Shown here piece after piece: positions 1-13,089 of a DNA stretch of 64,000 nt; positions within the stretch are counted from its first letter, which is position 1; the number at the start of each line of letters is the position of its first letter. The stretch is from assembly GCF_030247195.1 (NCBI RefSeq), contig NC_080671.1, forward strand, positions 430,900,539-430,964,538, given 5' to 3'. The notes under the pieces were generated by a model. The model made no database searches. It saw nothing but the letters and a program-made list of their open reading frames with translations, and was not told the origin of the DNA. The position numbers were made by a program, and so were the translations under genes. The stretch comes from Topomyia yanbarensis. Its lineage: Eukaryota > Arthropoda > Insecta > Diptera > Culicidae.

Positions 1-592
1 CAGTGAGATGCTCGATCCATTCTATAACAAATCTTTGACTTATTCAACATTTAATTACATTTATTAGCACGCAGAATACAAACTTCACCAAATAAAACGT
101 ATAATGGAATTATGTAAAATAATAACCCGTTAATATATTTCACACACCTATTATATTGACCACACGAAAAAGCCTGCGACCTTCTTGTTTTACATCTTGA
201 CAAAGATTGCAAATATAATCAGCGCCAACAACCCACTAGTAACTTGACAGATACCAAGGCTTGTGTGTGCGGTAGGTGTGATTGAGACTGCTGTAACTTG
301 GTATGTGTAATAGAGAGAAAAACAAAATAATCTATCGCACACCTATTTTATTAGCCAGTAGTGTACCACTAGAAAAACAAATGTATTCACAAAGATCTCC
401 TTGAAATTACTAGTATTCGAAAGGATGTAGAGAATTGACTTTTGTACTGGTAGGTGGATATTTTTAAAATTGTTCCAAAATCTAATTGTTGTCTATTTTT
501 AGTTCATATTAGGGTATAATAACAGCAATAGCAGCAGAAAATAATTTTGGCCAGGATTCGACTTCAGTTACTCCTCTGTGCGACGAAAGGTA
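1..592. other. Non-coding AT-rich stretch, no gene seen
   Basis: I see no supported reading frame, RNA gene or complete element here. The sequence is AT-rich intergenic DNA running up to the left end of the foldback element that starts near 593. Confidence 0.5.
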
Positions 593-1986
593 CACCGAGC
601 AAAAAGCATCTGAGAATTTCATAAGTCTCGGCATATGAACCAGCCTTCTGACGATGCCATTGAACGCTTTAGAATGTCATAGGCAGGCTTATGAATTCAT
701 TTATCTTTATTCATGCACTCCATAGACGTTCAAATAATGTATTTCATAAAACAGTCTCATGATTTTGCTCCAATATATGCGTTTAAGAATTTCATAAGTT
801 TTTCTCATGAAACCTATATGAGATCTGTTATTGATTCTATAAAATTATATTTTGTTTTTCATGAACGTCACTTTTGTGAAAAGTTCATAATTGTTTCTTA
901 TGAATTCAGTACTGATCTGCACGGCCAAAGGAGCTAATAGTTTCGGGCCAGCACTTTTTGGTTACCGCTGTTTGAAACAAAATAAGTGAGAATTTTAGTC
1001 AAATTTCAACAAATTTAAAATAATTGTTTTTTATATTATTCAATAAATTACAGTGTGCATTAAATCAGTTTCCATGGTTATGATTTTTACAGAAGATATC
1101 CGATATTTTGAAATGAAATAAGTTGTGCATATAATTAGTGTCTGACACGTATTTTATAATTATCAAAATCATTTGAGAAGTAAGAATCATTATCATTCAG
1201 TTGTCAAGTCCAGTTTCCCAGTTGTCTAAGCCCAATTTCCCAGGAAATTTGGACGAAGCGTTGCTCATTATGTACAAATTTTAATATTTGATGGGAGTTT
1301 TCTCTTCAATCTTCTGAAGGGATCTACACTTGGCGGTTCATTTGTCCCGAATTTAGTTCTACAAGATGACCACACGAATGAACTCATTATAAATGACGTT
1401 CATGTTTTACAATTCTCGGTGGTTTGTTTACTTTGTCAGTTGCGTGAGTTCGAGTGCAACAGGTGCCCATCTGTTACATTCAAACTCACGTAACTCCCAT
1501 GTAAACAAACCAACGAAAATTGTCAAACGAAGTTCATCCGGCTCATTTTGGGGTTATGTCGGTTGGTGTAAAACCTAATATCCTCTAAAGGTTGATTTTT
1601 ACTGTTGATTTTTTGTCTACTAAAAATTCTCGAGAAATATCAGCCATGTTCTATTTTTTATATAAATGCACAATAATATCCATAAAAAAAACTTATGGCA
1701 TTCATTCGATCATTGTGATGAATTTCATAAGACTGTTCTATGGAAATCACTATTACTACTATGTTTTCTGCTAATAAATGTCAGCAATTTTCTTAAATGG
1801 GCATCTATGGCGTTCATTCGGACATTTTCATAAATTTCATAAGAGTGTCTTATGAAAATAATAAGAGATGGGTTTGGAAGATTTCCCCTCCAAATCATAA
1901 GACAGACTTATAAAACCCATTTAAAATCCTTATGTCTGAAAGTCATAAGACGTTTTTATGGAAATTCAAAATAAATTTTGCTCGGT
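593..1986. mobile_element. Foldback/MITE-like element with CATAAG/CTTATG words
   Basis: The ends are inverted copies: CACCGAGCAAAA at 593 and TTTTGCTCGGTG ending at about 1986-1988. The interior is crowded with short palindromic words built on CATAAG and CTTATG in both orientations (for example around 640-910 and 1680-1970). No transposase frame is visible, so it would be non-autonomous. The architecture matches the elements at 39290-44620 and 61485-63131, each with its own internal word. The family name is not known to me. Confidence 0.6.
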
Positions 1987-2201
1987 GATAGCATACAATG
2001 GGTTGGTTCCAGTTTGAGTGTATCAAGAGAAGACAAATACGATTGTCTCCCTATTTGCACCGGAGTTTCTTCGGTTGAAAAACTGAGAAACGCATCATGA
2101 CGGAAAGTATTTTGAAATCACAAAAATGCCGAATAAAGTAAGGAAAAACTTTAACTATTTTCGTGACATTTGGGTCATTTAAATTTCTTTTATTTGTATT
2201 T

Positions 2202-2596
2202 CACACAAAAAAATAATGAAATTTAAACGACATGTAAATCAATACGAATGTAAACATACAAAGATTGAATCAAAACTTTGATTGAAAATTACGTTAAAAT
2301 CAATGCACTCAATTGGAGCACCAAAAAGCATACAATTTTACACTTTCATTCGTGTAATATTACATGTCATCCATTTTACAGCAATATGCGTGTAAAAAAT
2401 ACATTGAAGTGCATTGGTTTTGCGTTTAAAGAAACTGTAATTTTCAATCCACGTGTAGAATTATAATAAAATTCGTTGAAGAAAGCACGACAAGTCGTGT
2501 GGATTTTTGGTGCAACTTAATTTTACATTTTTATTCATGCTCCAAATATGTGCATGAAAATAAACTTAAAATTACAAAATATTTTTTTCTGTGTTG
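2202..2596. mobile_element. Short MITE with CACACAAAAAAA ends
   Basis: The left end reads CACACAAAAAAA and the right end TTTTTTTCTGTGTTG, an imperfect inverted repeat of about 14 bp. The interior has repeated TGTAAAT/ATTTACA-type words on both strands. There is no coding capacity beyond chance frames. The call rests on the inverted ends and on resemblance to the other CAC-ended elements of this window. Confidence 0.45.
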
Positions 2597-5080
<2,484 letters not shown>

Positions 5081-5114
5081 TTATCGATTCAACGCGATAT
5101 CGTTGAATCGATAA
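5081..5114. repeat. Perfect hairpin in an ATCGAT/AACG-rich block
   Basis: Arms of 14 nt (TTATCGATTCAACG and its complement) surround a 6-nt centre. The surrounding 5060-5215 repeats AACGTT, ATCGAT and CAACG words in both orientations, like the interior of the foldback elements elsewhere here. I did not find clear ends for an element. Confidence 0.55.
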
Positions 5115-5253
5115 GTTTTTTCGTGGAATCAACGACGTTGATTTTGGCGTTAGTTTCATCGTTCATCGTCAACGCATTTCGATGAATATAACGTTAACGT
5201 TATCGAAAATTTTTGCGTTGATTTCTCTTTTCACTTATAGAGTGGTGCCTACT

Positions 5254-5720
5254 AGGGTTGCCACCTCCGGTGAGGCTTACACTGTGATATTTTTACGGTT
5301 CTAGGATATGTTTTTATAAAAACACGAGTAGACGTTGAAATCAGACTTACCCACTGAGTTTAAATGAGACCATAAACTCTTACATTTTTTGTAACTCATC
5401 GAGGTATCGATTATCAAAATAGACATTCACCATTTATTGCTTTGCTTTGGTAAAGCATAAAGCCACCACTGTTCTGAGCTTTCCTCATTAAGCTGTAAAT
5501 TTTTCGCGTTTGTAAACCATTCTATCGATTTAGATAGGTGTGGAAATTTCACTTCCCCAGCTAACCACAAAAAACCCGAAAGCACCATCCACTCTCGCTG
5601 TGGAGAGTAGGCCGAACAAGGATTGCCCTCTGGCACAGCTCGCAGAAGTAGGGTGAAGCAGGCAAGAAAGCTGCATCGCCTGGGAAGCACACTGCGGTGT
5701 CTTTTGGATTTTTTTGTTGG
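5254..5720 (+). mobile_element. Truncated relative of the AGGGTTGCCACC-ended element
   Basis: It begins AGGGTTGCCACCTCCGG, the same end as the complete element at 35121-36178. Further in it shares the stretch with ATTTCACTTCCCC, the AGCTAA/GGCTAA motif and the CTCTCGCTG block (about 5540-5620 here, about 35430-35510 there). The opposite inverted end is not seen, so this copy is broken. The open frames across it in both strands are not conserved between copies. Confidence 0.6.
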
Positions 5721-5839
5721 GCGCAACACAAAATCGATAATTCGCCATTTTTTTAGTTTCATTTGTGTTATTGATTTCCCACAATTAATTGACTTTCTTC
5801 GCAGTTGATGGATAATTTATGATTTATTATTCAGCTTCA

Positions 5840-6310
5840 GTGCACGTGGAATTTCACGTGTTATTTGAAGTGGAATTTAACGTGGAATTTCAGGCGGAAT
5901 CTTGCGCGAAATTGTTGAGAATTCTCACAAATTTCGGAAAAAAATAAAAAAAGCAAAAAAAATAAAAAAAAAATTCACGCAAATTTCGCATGAAATTCCG
6001 CGTAAAATTATTCGTTAATACTGCGCGATATTACGCAGTGTTTTGTTCGGAATTCCACGCGAAATTTTGTGCGAAATTTCGCGTGATATTCCGCACCAAA
6101 TTCCACTGGAAATTCCGCGTGAAATACCGCATGAAATTCAATGCAAAAATCCGCGAGAAATTCCGTGCGAAAATCCGAGTGAAATTCCGCGTGTAATTCC
6201 GCGCAAAATTCCACTTTAATTTAATCGTTTGTATTTCCGCGCGAGATTCCTCATGAAAATCCGCATTAAATTCCGCGCAAAGTTCAGCGTGAAATTCCGC
6301 TGGGGCGTGT
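5840..6310. repeat. 12-bp minisatellite, consensus ATTCCGCGTGAA
   Basis: Degenerate tandem 12-mers such as ATTCCGCGTGAA run through most of the block, clearest at 6100-6205, with an A-rich interruption at about 5938-5970. Because the unit is divisible by three, both strands stay open for about 68 codons (5990-6196 plus, 6008-6214 minus) and would give tetrapeptide repeats like KFRV. I regard these frames as by-products of the repeat. Confidence 0.85.
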
Positions 6311-6742
6311 CTATACTATGACAGACAGTTCCGTACACGCTGAAATAAAACGGTACCAGCGGGGAGATGAACAAAACACCTGTCGAAAAAGCACGATATA
6401 TGCTGCAGGTTTATAGCTATGTCAATTTCACCGAATTATCTAACCACCCTCAAATTGAAACGGTAGGTACGGTTGTCCACTTTTATTCCTTATTCAAGGT
6501 TCAAAATAATTCGTTGATTAAATTATTCATTAAATTGCTTTAATGATTGTGTCACAAACCATGCGTCCCACAAACAGTAATATTGACAAGAAAAATTGTA
6601 GGTTTCCTGGATCCCTACATGTATTGGCTGTGTATGTCCGGTATGTGTAAACTAGACTAGAAACCTCTAGAGCTGTGTGATGTCCCGTCAAAAAAAGGTT
6701 GTTTGGTTAAACTAATGAGAATTGTTGAAATCGAAACTATGC

Positions 6743-7121
6743 ACTATGCTATATTTCTCCTTAGTGGAGCAAAACTTTGGTAAAACTATTTTTTTCCACT
6801 AAGGAGAAATTTTTTTAAAACCATCTTTACATGTGAAGAACACAAAACTTGTAACAAAATTACTTATGGAATTTGCGTTTCGACTTCGTCTCATCAGAAT
6901 TCGACACTAACTTAGTGACAGGACTAAGGATTGTAATCCGATGCTACCTTAGTCCTGTCACTAAGTTAGAATCGGATTCTGATGAGACGACGTCGAAACA
7001 CAAATTCCATAACTAATCTGATTATAGGTATAGGTGCAAAGATTGTTTAAAATGATTTGCTCCTTAGTGAAGAAAAAATAGTTTCACCTAATTTTTTGCA
7101 CTAAGGAGAAACATAGCATGG
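6743..7121. mobile_element. MITE copy 1, TATTTCTCCTTAGTG-ended, palindromic core
   Basis: The outer inverted repeat is CTATGCTATATTTCTCCTTAG at the left and its near complement CTAAGGAGAAACATAGCATGG at the right. Nested inside is a second inverted pair around CGTTTCGACTTCGTCTCATC, and a central palindrome built on TAGTGACAGGACTAAGG. The whole element can fold back on itself. Related copies lie at about 27077-27525 and 49390-49861, and a 41-bp end relic at 58907-58947. Confidence 0.8.
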
Positions 7122-7642
7122 TGAATGACGCAATATCAAAAAAAAATTCATGAATTTCCACTACAAATAATAGACCAATAAATCCCATGACGGATATGCG
7201 GAAACAATTTTGGGATTCGCTGTAATATGCCTGTTTCTAAGGATTCAATATCATATTATGACCAGATTACAAGCAAGTTCGCACTGTGCCTGCTAACTTT
7301 TACACTGGCCGAAATGGTGCCGGTATACATATGTCAATAAAAATTTATTTGTCCAAAAATTTGGACGGGGAATTCCGGGATCCTCATGGTAGCATCTGTA
7401 ATTTTGCAGGCTATTTTCTGAACGAATCAGTATTTTGTTCAAAAACACGCACCACATACTAGACACAAGGTCACTTCATTGTAACTTTGAGCCATAGATT
7501 ACAACCATAAATAAACTAATGTTACACAAAGCTCTCCGATTATTTGATATATCTGCTAATCGATTGTTTGTTCGGTTTCTGTATTAATTTACAACCATTC
7601 GAAGCTAGAATCACTTGGTTAGGGTCGAGACCAAATACGTAC
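7122..7642. other. Intergenic / possible first intron of a minus-strand gene
   Basis: No exon or element is recognised. If the minus-strand exon at 7643-7724 is real, this is the start of its first intron. I could not find a matching second exon anywhere to the left in the window. Confidence 0.35.
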
Positions 7643-7724
7643 GGAATTTAGCCGCGCTGCAGAAGGACAGCACCGTCAGCAGCAGCACCATCGCTTCACC
7701 AATGTTTAACAACTTGACCTTCAT
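7643..7724 (-). CDS. Putative first exon of a secreted protein (signal peptide), rest of gene outside the window
   Basis: Starting from the ATG whose complement is at 7722-7724, 27 codons encode a lysine-bearing N-terminus, a hydrophobic core (AMVLLLTVLSF) and a small-residue cleavage region (CSAA), a textbook signal peptide. A consensus splice donor GTACGT follows directly at 7642-7637, breaking the frame after the first base of codon 28. A TATA box and initiator lie about 165-200 bp upstream, with a leader of plausible length. An upstream in-frame ATG would extend the frame to 7904 but gives a non-hydrophobic prefix; the internal start fits better. The product cannot be named. No second exon is visible between here and position 1, so the gene would leave the window to the left or this is a dead exon. 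Confidence 0.45.
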
Positions 7725-7886
7725 TTTTGTTGTTGTTGTTAAATCTTCTTCAAACAACACTAACACTTTTGGTACACACGCGACGCCGTCGCGCTTTTTA
7801 CGCACCGTTCTAACGTGAAACACGCGTGGTACCGATCCCGTAAACGGAAACAGAACTTGTACTGACCGGCAGAATGTTGACCGATG

Positions 7887-7922
7887 ACTGGAGTTTCGCA
7901 GCAACCTGGCGGGATTTATATA
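7887..7922 (-). promoter_or_regulatory. TATA box and initiator for the putative secreted-protein exon
   Basis: On the minus strand TATATAAAT (7922-7914) lies about 28 bp upstream of an arthropod initiator-like TCCAGTC (7893-7887). That is the normal core-promoter spacing. A second initiator-like TCAGT lies further down at about 7864-7860. Confidence 0.45.
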
Positions 7923-7924
7923 TT

Positions 7925-9919
7925 AAAGGTTGTTTGAGGCAAAACAAAAAGCGTACAACAGTAATAATAATAATAAATCAGCAAACACGGTGCGCTCGCC
8001 TTAGGTTGTTCTATAAGTAAGCACCAGCTCCCAGCAGCGCCCTTACGGTTACATCAAGGAAAACGTCTCTACCGAGCGTTGATGGCAATTAAAACTACAA
8101 CATGATCTGTAAAACCTGTCGACGCCGACGAGGTGGGGTGTGATTCCCCTTGATCACTAACTCGTTCTCAGCCGGTTTAGTAGAACACGAACCTGAGAGA
8201 TCCTGAGAAATTGCAACGGCATGGCATGCTCTCATGTCAGTTTCTATTGGGTTAAAGCGCTGTGACGTAGTACATACTGCCGGGACGTTGAATCTACTGA
8301 GACGCTTCCTATTTTTAATTAGGTCACTCACCCCTTAGGAATATGCCGGTAACGGGATGAAAGATAGAGGGTCGCCGTAAAATAGAAAAGGTGACAAAAA
8401 GTTGAGACGTCACGCATCGCAAGCAACTGAAATATGTTAAATGAAAAAAGCGACTTTCAAGTTCACAGCAAGTTCATTGCAAGCTTCGCGGGAAATTTCT
8501 TGCTGCATGCTCTGGCGAGCTCAAGTGCACGAAAGTTGGTGTGCAAACTATAATCGATTTTAAAGTGTAGTTGAAGCTCCGTTCGGATCTCTTGGTAACT
8601 TCAAGGAAAGAAGCACACCGAATTTCCATATTTATGAGCTCTTAGCAACTTTAAATTGGAACATATGTTCCGGGTAAAGCTCTTGGCAACTTTCAACTCC
8701 AAAAGACATTCTGTGCCGTTTTCTTGATAGCTGCAACGTAGGACAAGCTCAGTTTGTGGATTGCTGAGAATCTTTTGAGAATCGGAGGAAAATAGGAATA
8801 TAGGAGGCTATGGTTTAATCGACGGCAATTAGTTTCTTGAATCTGAATTTACACTATTCTATGTAATTCTCACTGTGAACGCTTACTACCAAAACAAGAT
8901 CCCAGAAGCTGTGCACAATAATGCCTATTAGGTTCAATTACGTGGTAATGAACGAAGAAACCTTCATCAAGACTTTAAACTGGTTCATACGGGAGCAATT
9001 TCCAAACAAAGGAAGCTTTGGAAGTTCGTTAAGAAATATCCGGTTTGGCAGGTTATTTGTTCCCGTAGCTTGAAAAGCAACATTTTCATTGCAACGATGG
9101 AAGCCAGGGCCTAAAATTCTCATAACCTTTCATTGAACGATGAAACCCACTGGATTCACATTCGTCTTTTTGCTGCCTCCTTCATTACTAAATACATACA
9201 AAGCAAAACAAAAAAGACATAGCTGGCTTCTTCTTTCGATTCTATGAAAGCGAGCAGCAGAAGCTGCGACTTTCGTTTCCCTATGACAATGCCAAAATTC
9301 AATCTCGTTTTACTTTTAAATCAGTAATTTTGATATTCATTTTAATTTTCATTAATTGAAATTCTAGCAATGTGCATCATAGCACTACAGCTAGAACGCG
9401 GCAACAACGGGACATATGCACACCAATAGTGCTTCAGTAGTCCAATATCATCGCTAGCTTCTAATTCCACGAAATAGAACAACGACAAGTAAATATCGTT
9501 AATAGTGTATTTTCGTTCGCGCAGCACTACATTCAATATCGAAGTGACTAATGTCGCTCTCAATTACAAAGCGAAAACGAGTGTGCGTAGGAAATAATGA
9601 AATTGATCTTACTCGTATGCTTTGTCCTAGGTCGTTGTCTCATTTTTGTTTTCGCAAAGTTCCGATGCTTTAGAAAGTAACATCACTGTCTTGTCATTTT
9701 CGCCTGATTTTAGTAAATGAAAAAAAAAAAACATTTTTCGACTCTGATGAAAGCAGAAAAATAGAAGGCTTACGAGGCAACCAAATTTTTGGAAGCTGCT
9801 GCACAGTGGCTCTGGAGCACGTTATGTGCTGTACTTCATCTATCCTGAACTTTCCAACTGGAAAAGAGGAGGGTAATCGGATAGTGTCCAAGGAGATTAA
9901 TCTAAGATGCGTAGGAACG
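7925..9919. other. Intergenic, nothing recognised
   Basis: No coding region, RNA gene or complete element is supported. Short open frames (for example 8095-8331 and 9342-9563, both minus) lack recognisable motifs. Confidence 0.4.
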
Positions 9920-10210
9920 CTATGGGTATGTTAGCCCATAACGAATATCGTCTTGGTTGGATACCCTGCGTGTACCCTCAGCTTCGAACAGCTGAGAGCC
10001 ACTGGATACGCACTGATCGATAGCGTCAAGAAGTCGAGTTCGAACAAAACGAGACCTATCAATAATCAGTAGCAACTGGCTCAAATGGCACGTTCCCCAT
10101 GTTGATCGGAGGTTTGTGCCTTGCACGATTGGTGTTTTCATTATTTTCCTGATAGGAAGGATAGGGGAAGTGGTAGGATTAGTGGTAACGAAAAGGCGAC
10201 ACAAAGCACA
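9920..10210 (-). mobile_element. Probable fragment of the same LINE type as 56100-58450
   Basis: The segment around 10080-10200 resembles 58225-58370: both carry an AACGTTCC- or ACGTTCCCC-type word followed by CATGTTG, then GGAG and a GCCTTGC motif, and a similar run of lysine/arginine codons on the minus strand. At 58 kb this lies upstream of a minus-strand LINE endonuclease, so I infer a 5' leader or ORF1 fragment here. The similarity is modest and was judged by eye. Confidence 0.35.
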
Positions 10211-11379
10211 TAATCAATACGGAAGTATTCTTCACGCCCAAGGGAATAAAAGACACATCTCAATGAGCGGATATATCAACAACCCCGAATTGATATTGAG
10301 ACAACAGACTGGCTTAAACCAATTTACGTTTGCCATTGACTTTTGCCGTGACTTTTTGGAAGCGATAGTGCAGTTTACAACTCTTTTTCACCAGAAATTC
10401 CAGGCATCGGTCGGCGATAGTGCAAAAATACTGCTGTAAATATATTCTCGGTAATCGACTAGGTACTCAAAACTTCCCGGCAAACTGCCCGCGAACATTT
10501 AGAAATTTAAACTCATCCAAACATCCATCCATCTTCAAACTTTCTATGGAATTTCACGGAACGAAAAGGAATACCTTATTCTAGTGAAGGCTAAATGGTT
10601 CGACAATAAAACGGAAGTCGGTAGGAGACTTATCTCCTCCCATTTCTGTTTCAGTCAGATACAGCTTTGTTCGTTATCAGGAGATAATTAAACACTACCA
10701 CACTTTAAGCCAAACCCACTAAAACTGGGGATGAAAGAGTTAGGAGGAATTGAAAAGAGGCACTCGTGAAGATCATTTTAACAGATCATCGTTATCGCAA
10801 TCGAAAAGTGACATTTCTTCAAGCTTGCTTGCACTCGAGTATTGAGACTCGAAGAATCTATACAATGAGCCGAAGCATTGTTCGAGAGAGCACCTCTGCG
10901 GTTGTGTTTTTTTTTAAAAGTTTTATCAGAATTTTTACAAATTTTAAAGCATTATAAGGAGCACGTTTCTCGCAACTGTTAGTATTCACACCTGAATTGA
11001 GTCAATTTTCGCTTCACTGAAAATCTGAAAAGGAGTTGAAATAATCTACACGCACAGTTTGATAAAAATAGTCGGAACTTACATTCTAGCAAAGTCCACA
11101 CAATGAAATACAATTTTGCACTACCAGTTATTCAAATTTGAATTATTACACAATAGAACTGCAAGTGGGTGCTTCATCTAGACGTTCGAATAATCAAAGT
11201 GGATGCATGTATGATCAGATAACGACGGTTCGAGCTCGTTGGGCACGAACCAGTTTGGCAACTCATGCTTAATACCGTCAGAGCAGTGAGTTACGTCTAA
11301 CGCCTCTTCGCTGCCAGATCGTGAATGTTGGGCGATTTCCTACAAATAATATATGCAGATTTGTTTATTGCGTTTTGTG
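10211..11379. other. Intergenic, nothing recognised
   Basis: A 107-codon open frame (10116-10439, plus) overlaps the repeat fragment and shows no conserved motif. No other signal is supported. Confidence 0.35.
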
Positions 11380-11690
11380 GCGATGATTTTGGCGGATTGC
11401 ACACTAACTTCATCATGTTTGACTGCTAATTATCTAATAAGAGTTGCTTAAGAAAAGGTAAGTAGGAATTCATACCAATCCGTCCCATATTAAAACCTCC
11501 ACAGCATGATAGCCATCATTGCCTGCCGCCCCCATCTCCATCGCTTTGTTGAGGAAGGATAAATGATAAGGTAAACGGGAAGTGTTGATGATCCACCTAC
11601 TTAGCGGAATCACGACGATTCATCCTACTCTTCCATATGTGTCGCGAAGTTGGAGGTTTAGAAAGGTATACGGTCTAGGATTCGGTCCAA
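11380..11690 (+). repeat. Dispersed repeat shared with 63705-64000
   Basis: About 300 bp align in the same orientation with the right end of the window. Both share GATGATTTTGGCGGATTGC, the TAATAAGAGTTGCTTA motif, AGGAATTCATACCAATCCG, a CCCATCTCCATCG motif and GGGAAGTGTT. At the right end it directly follows a LINE RNase H region, so it may be a LINE 3' tail or an independent element. Neither copy shows clear ends. Confidence 0.7.
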
Positions 11691-11830
11691 GCAAGCTACG
11701 CCACCTGTAAAGCATAGTTTATTATGTAGTTGTTTAGTTAGTCTTTGAGTATACGATCGCTCGAAAAAAAATCTTGTTTAGTTTTTGGTTCTTTTTAAAT
11801 TCTGTGCAACCGGCTATCGAGAGTATCCTA

Positions 11831-12194
11831 CACCCAAACGAAAAACTACCTAAAATTGAGTACTTTTGACTCAATCTCGGGGTATCGTGCAGAAAGGTAA
11901 AATTAGGTAAACCGTGTTGAAGGTAGTTTCCATTTAACTACGGCAAAAATCATAACTCAACATTAAGTTCAATTTACTGTAATTCAAGTCGAATTTACCT
12001 AATTTTAAGTATACCTCAAACAACTCAAAAGTACCTTACTGCACGGAAGACCTCAGCTGAGTCGAATCTCTCGTATTGTTTTTGATAACACTAATAAGTG
12101 CGAAAGCGACGCACAACTCAAAAGTACCTAAATTTAAGTTAAAAAAACTTATTCTGTGGGTTGAATATAGCATAGGTTGTTTTATTTTTGGGTG
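11831..12194. mobile_element. MITE, CACCCAAA-ended, with TA target duplication
   Basis: The left end CACCCAAACGAAAA and right end TTTATTTTTGGGTG are inverted copies, flanked on both sides by TA. The interior is dominated by AACTCAAAAGTACCT- and AATTTAAG-type words in both orientations. There is no coding capacity. Confidence 0.7.
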
Positions 12195-12239
12195 TATGTT
12201 TCCCAAACAAAAGTAATTTGAACTCCACACAGCCAAACT

Positions 12240-12437
12240 AGGGAGTATTGCCTTTCGCTTGCTTCCGACAACGGGTCGGTGACCACCTCGCCTGGTGGAT
12301 CCTCAAAGGCTTTGCGCCGCTTCGGTTCCTAGGCCTCGGTTACGCGGCTAAGCCACATCGAAAAGGTACCCCTTGAACAGAGGTTCCTGAAGGGTATCGG
12401 ATGGTTACCGGAACCCAGTAAAGTACAACCGTAAATG
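12240..12437. other. GC-richer block of unknown origin
   Basis: This block is clearly richer in GC than its neighbours (CGGGTCGGTGACCACCTCGC and so on) and has no open frame of note. It resembles decayed coding or LINE tail sequence, but I cannot assign it. Confidence 0.3.
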
Positions 12438-12558
12438 AGCCGGAATTCTAGCTGGTTTTAATTCGTTTTCCGACACCAGTAACACAACCGATTCTAACTA
12501 AAATCGGTTGTGTCACTGGAGCCGGAATAAGAATTAGAATCACCCCGCATTCCGGCTG
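12438..12558. mobile_element. Small hairpin MITE, AGCCGGAAT-ended
   Basis: The outer ends AGCCGGAAT / ATTCCGGCT are inverted. The inner hairpin has 18-bp arms (12476-12493 and 12502-12519, CCAGTAACACAACCGATT and its complement with one mismatch). Its design matches the hairpin element at 12922-13086; both share the ACAACCGATT core. Confidence 0.6.
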
Positions 12559-12921
12559 AGCTTAACTGGGAAGTTTCCTAAAATTTAATTTGGGAAATAA
12601 AAATTTTCTGCAATGCTCTAGCACCCCGTTGAATTCTAACGATTTCACCACTTGGGCGTCAGTTTGACAATATGAAATGAACTTTGTTTATTGTCTATCT
12701 CGAGATAATCTAGCATTTCGTCGAGTTCTTGCTATATGGGATACACACGAGTGCGATCGAAACAAAAACAAACGTCAAAACGTTTTCTCACTCGCACTGA
12801 TGCAAACTAGATGGGCGCGTAACTCAACGCACGGCCCGGTGGCGCATGGCTGAAAGGCACAATGTGGATTTAAGAAAAGATTCACAATACTTTCGACAAG
12901 TTTTGATTCGAGCCAACAACA

Positions 12922-13086
12922 TCCCAGTTAAACTCATTCCGGAACCGGTTCGGATTTCTGAATGGTATGGATTCCAAATCAAATGCAACAACCGATTCCG
13001 ACTCAGAATCGGTTGTTGCATTTGATTTGGAATCCATAATGACTCCATTCAGGATTCCGAATCAAATTCCGAATGGTTTGACCGGG
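12922..13086. mobile_element. Hairpin MITE with near-perfect 33-bp arms
   Basis: The ends TCCCAGTTAAACTCATTC and GAATGGTTTGACCGGGA are inverted with a few mismatches. Inside, 12966-12998 and 13006-13038 are perfectly complementary over 33 bp with a 7-nt loop. Transcripts would form a long stem suited to small-RNA processing. No coding capacity. Confidence 0.75.
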
Positions 13087-13089
13087 ACC

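Noticed and set aside
5990..6214. Repetitive 68-codon frames on both strands in the minisatellite
   Set aside because: Explained by a 12-bp tandem unit; no start context, no homology, and equally open on both strands.
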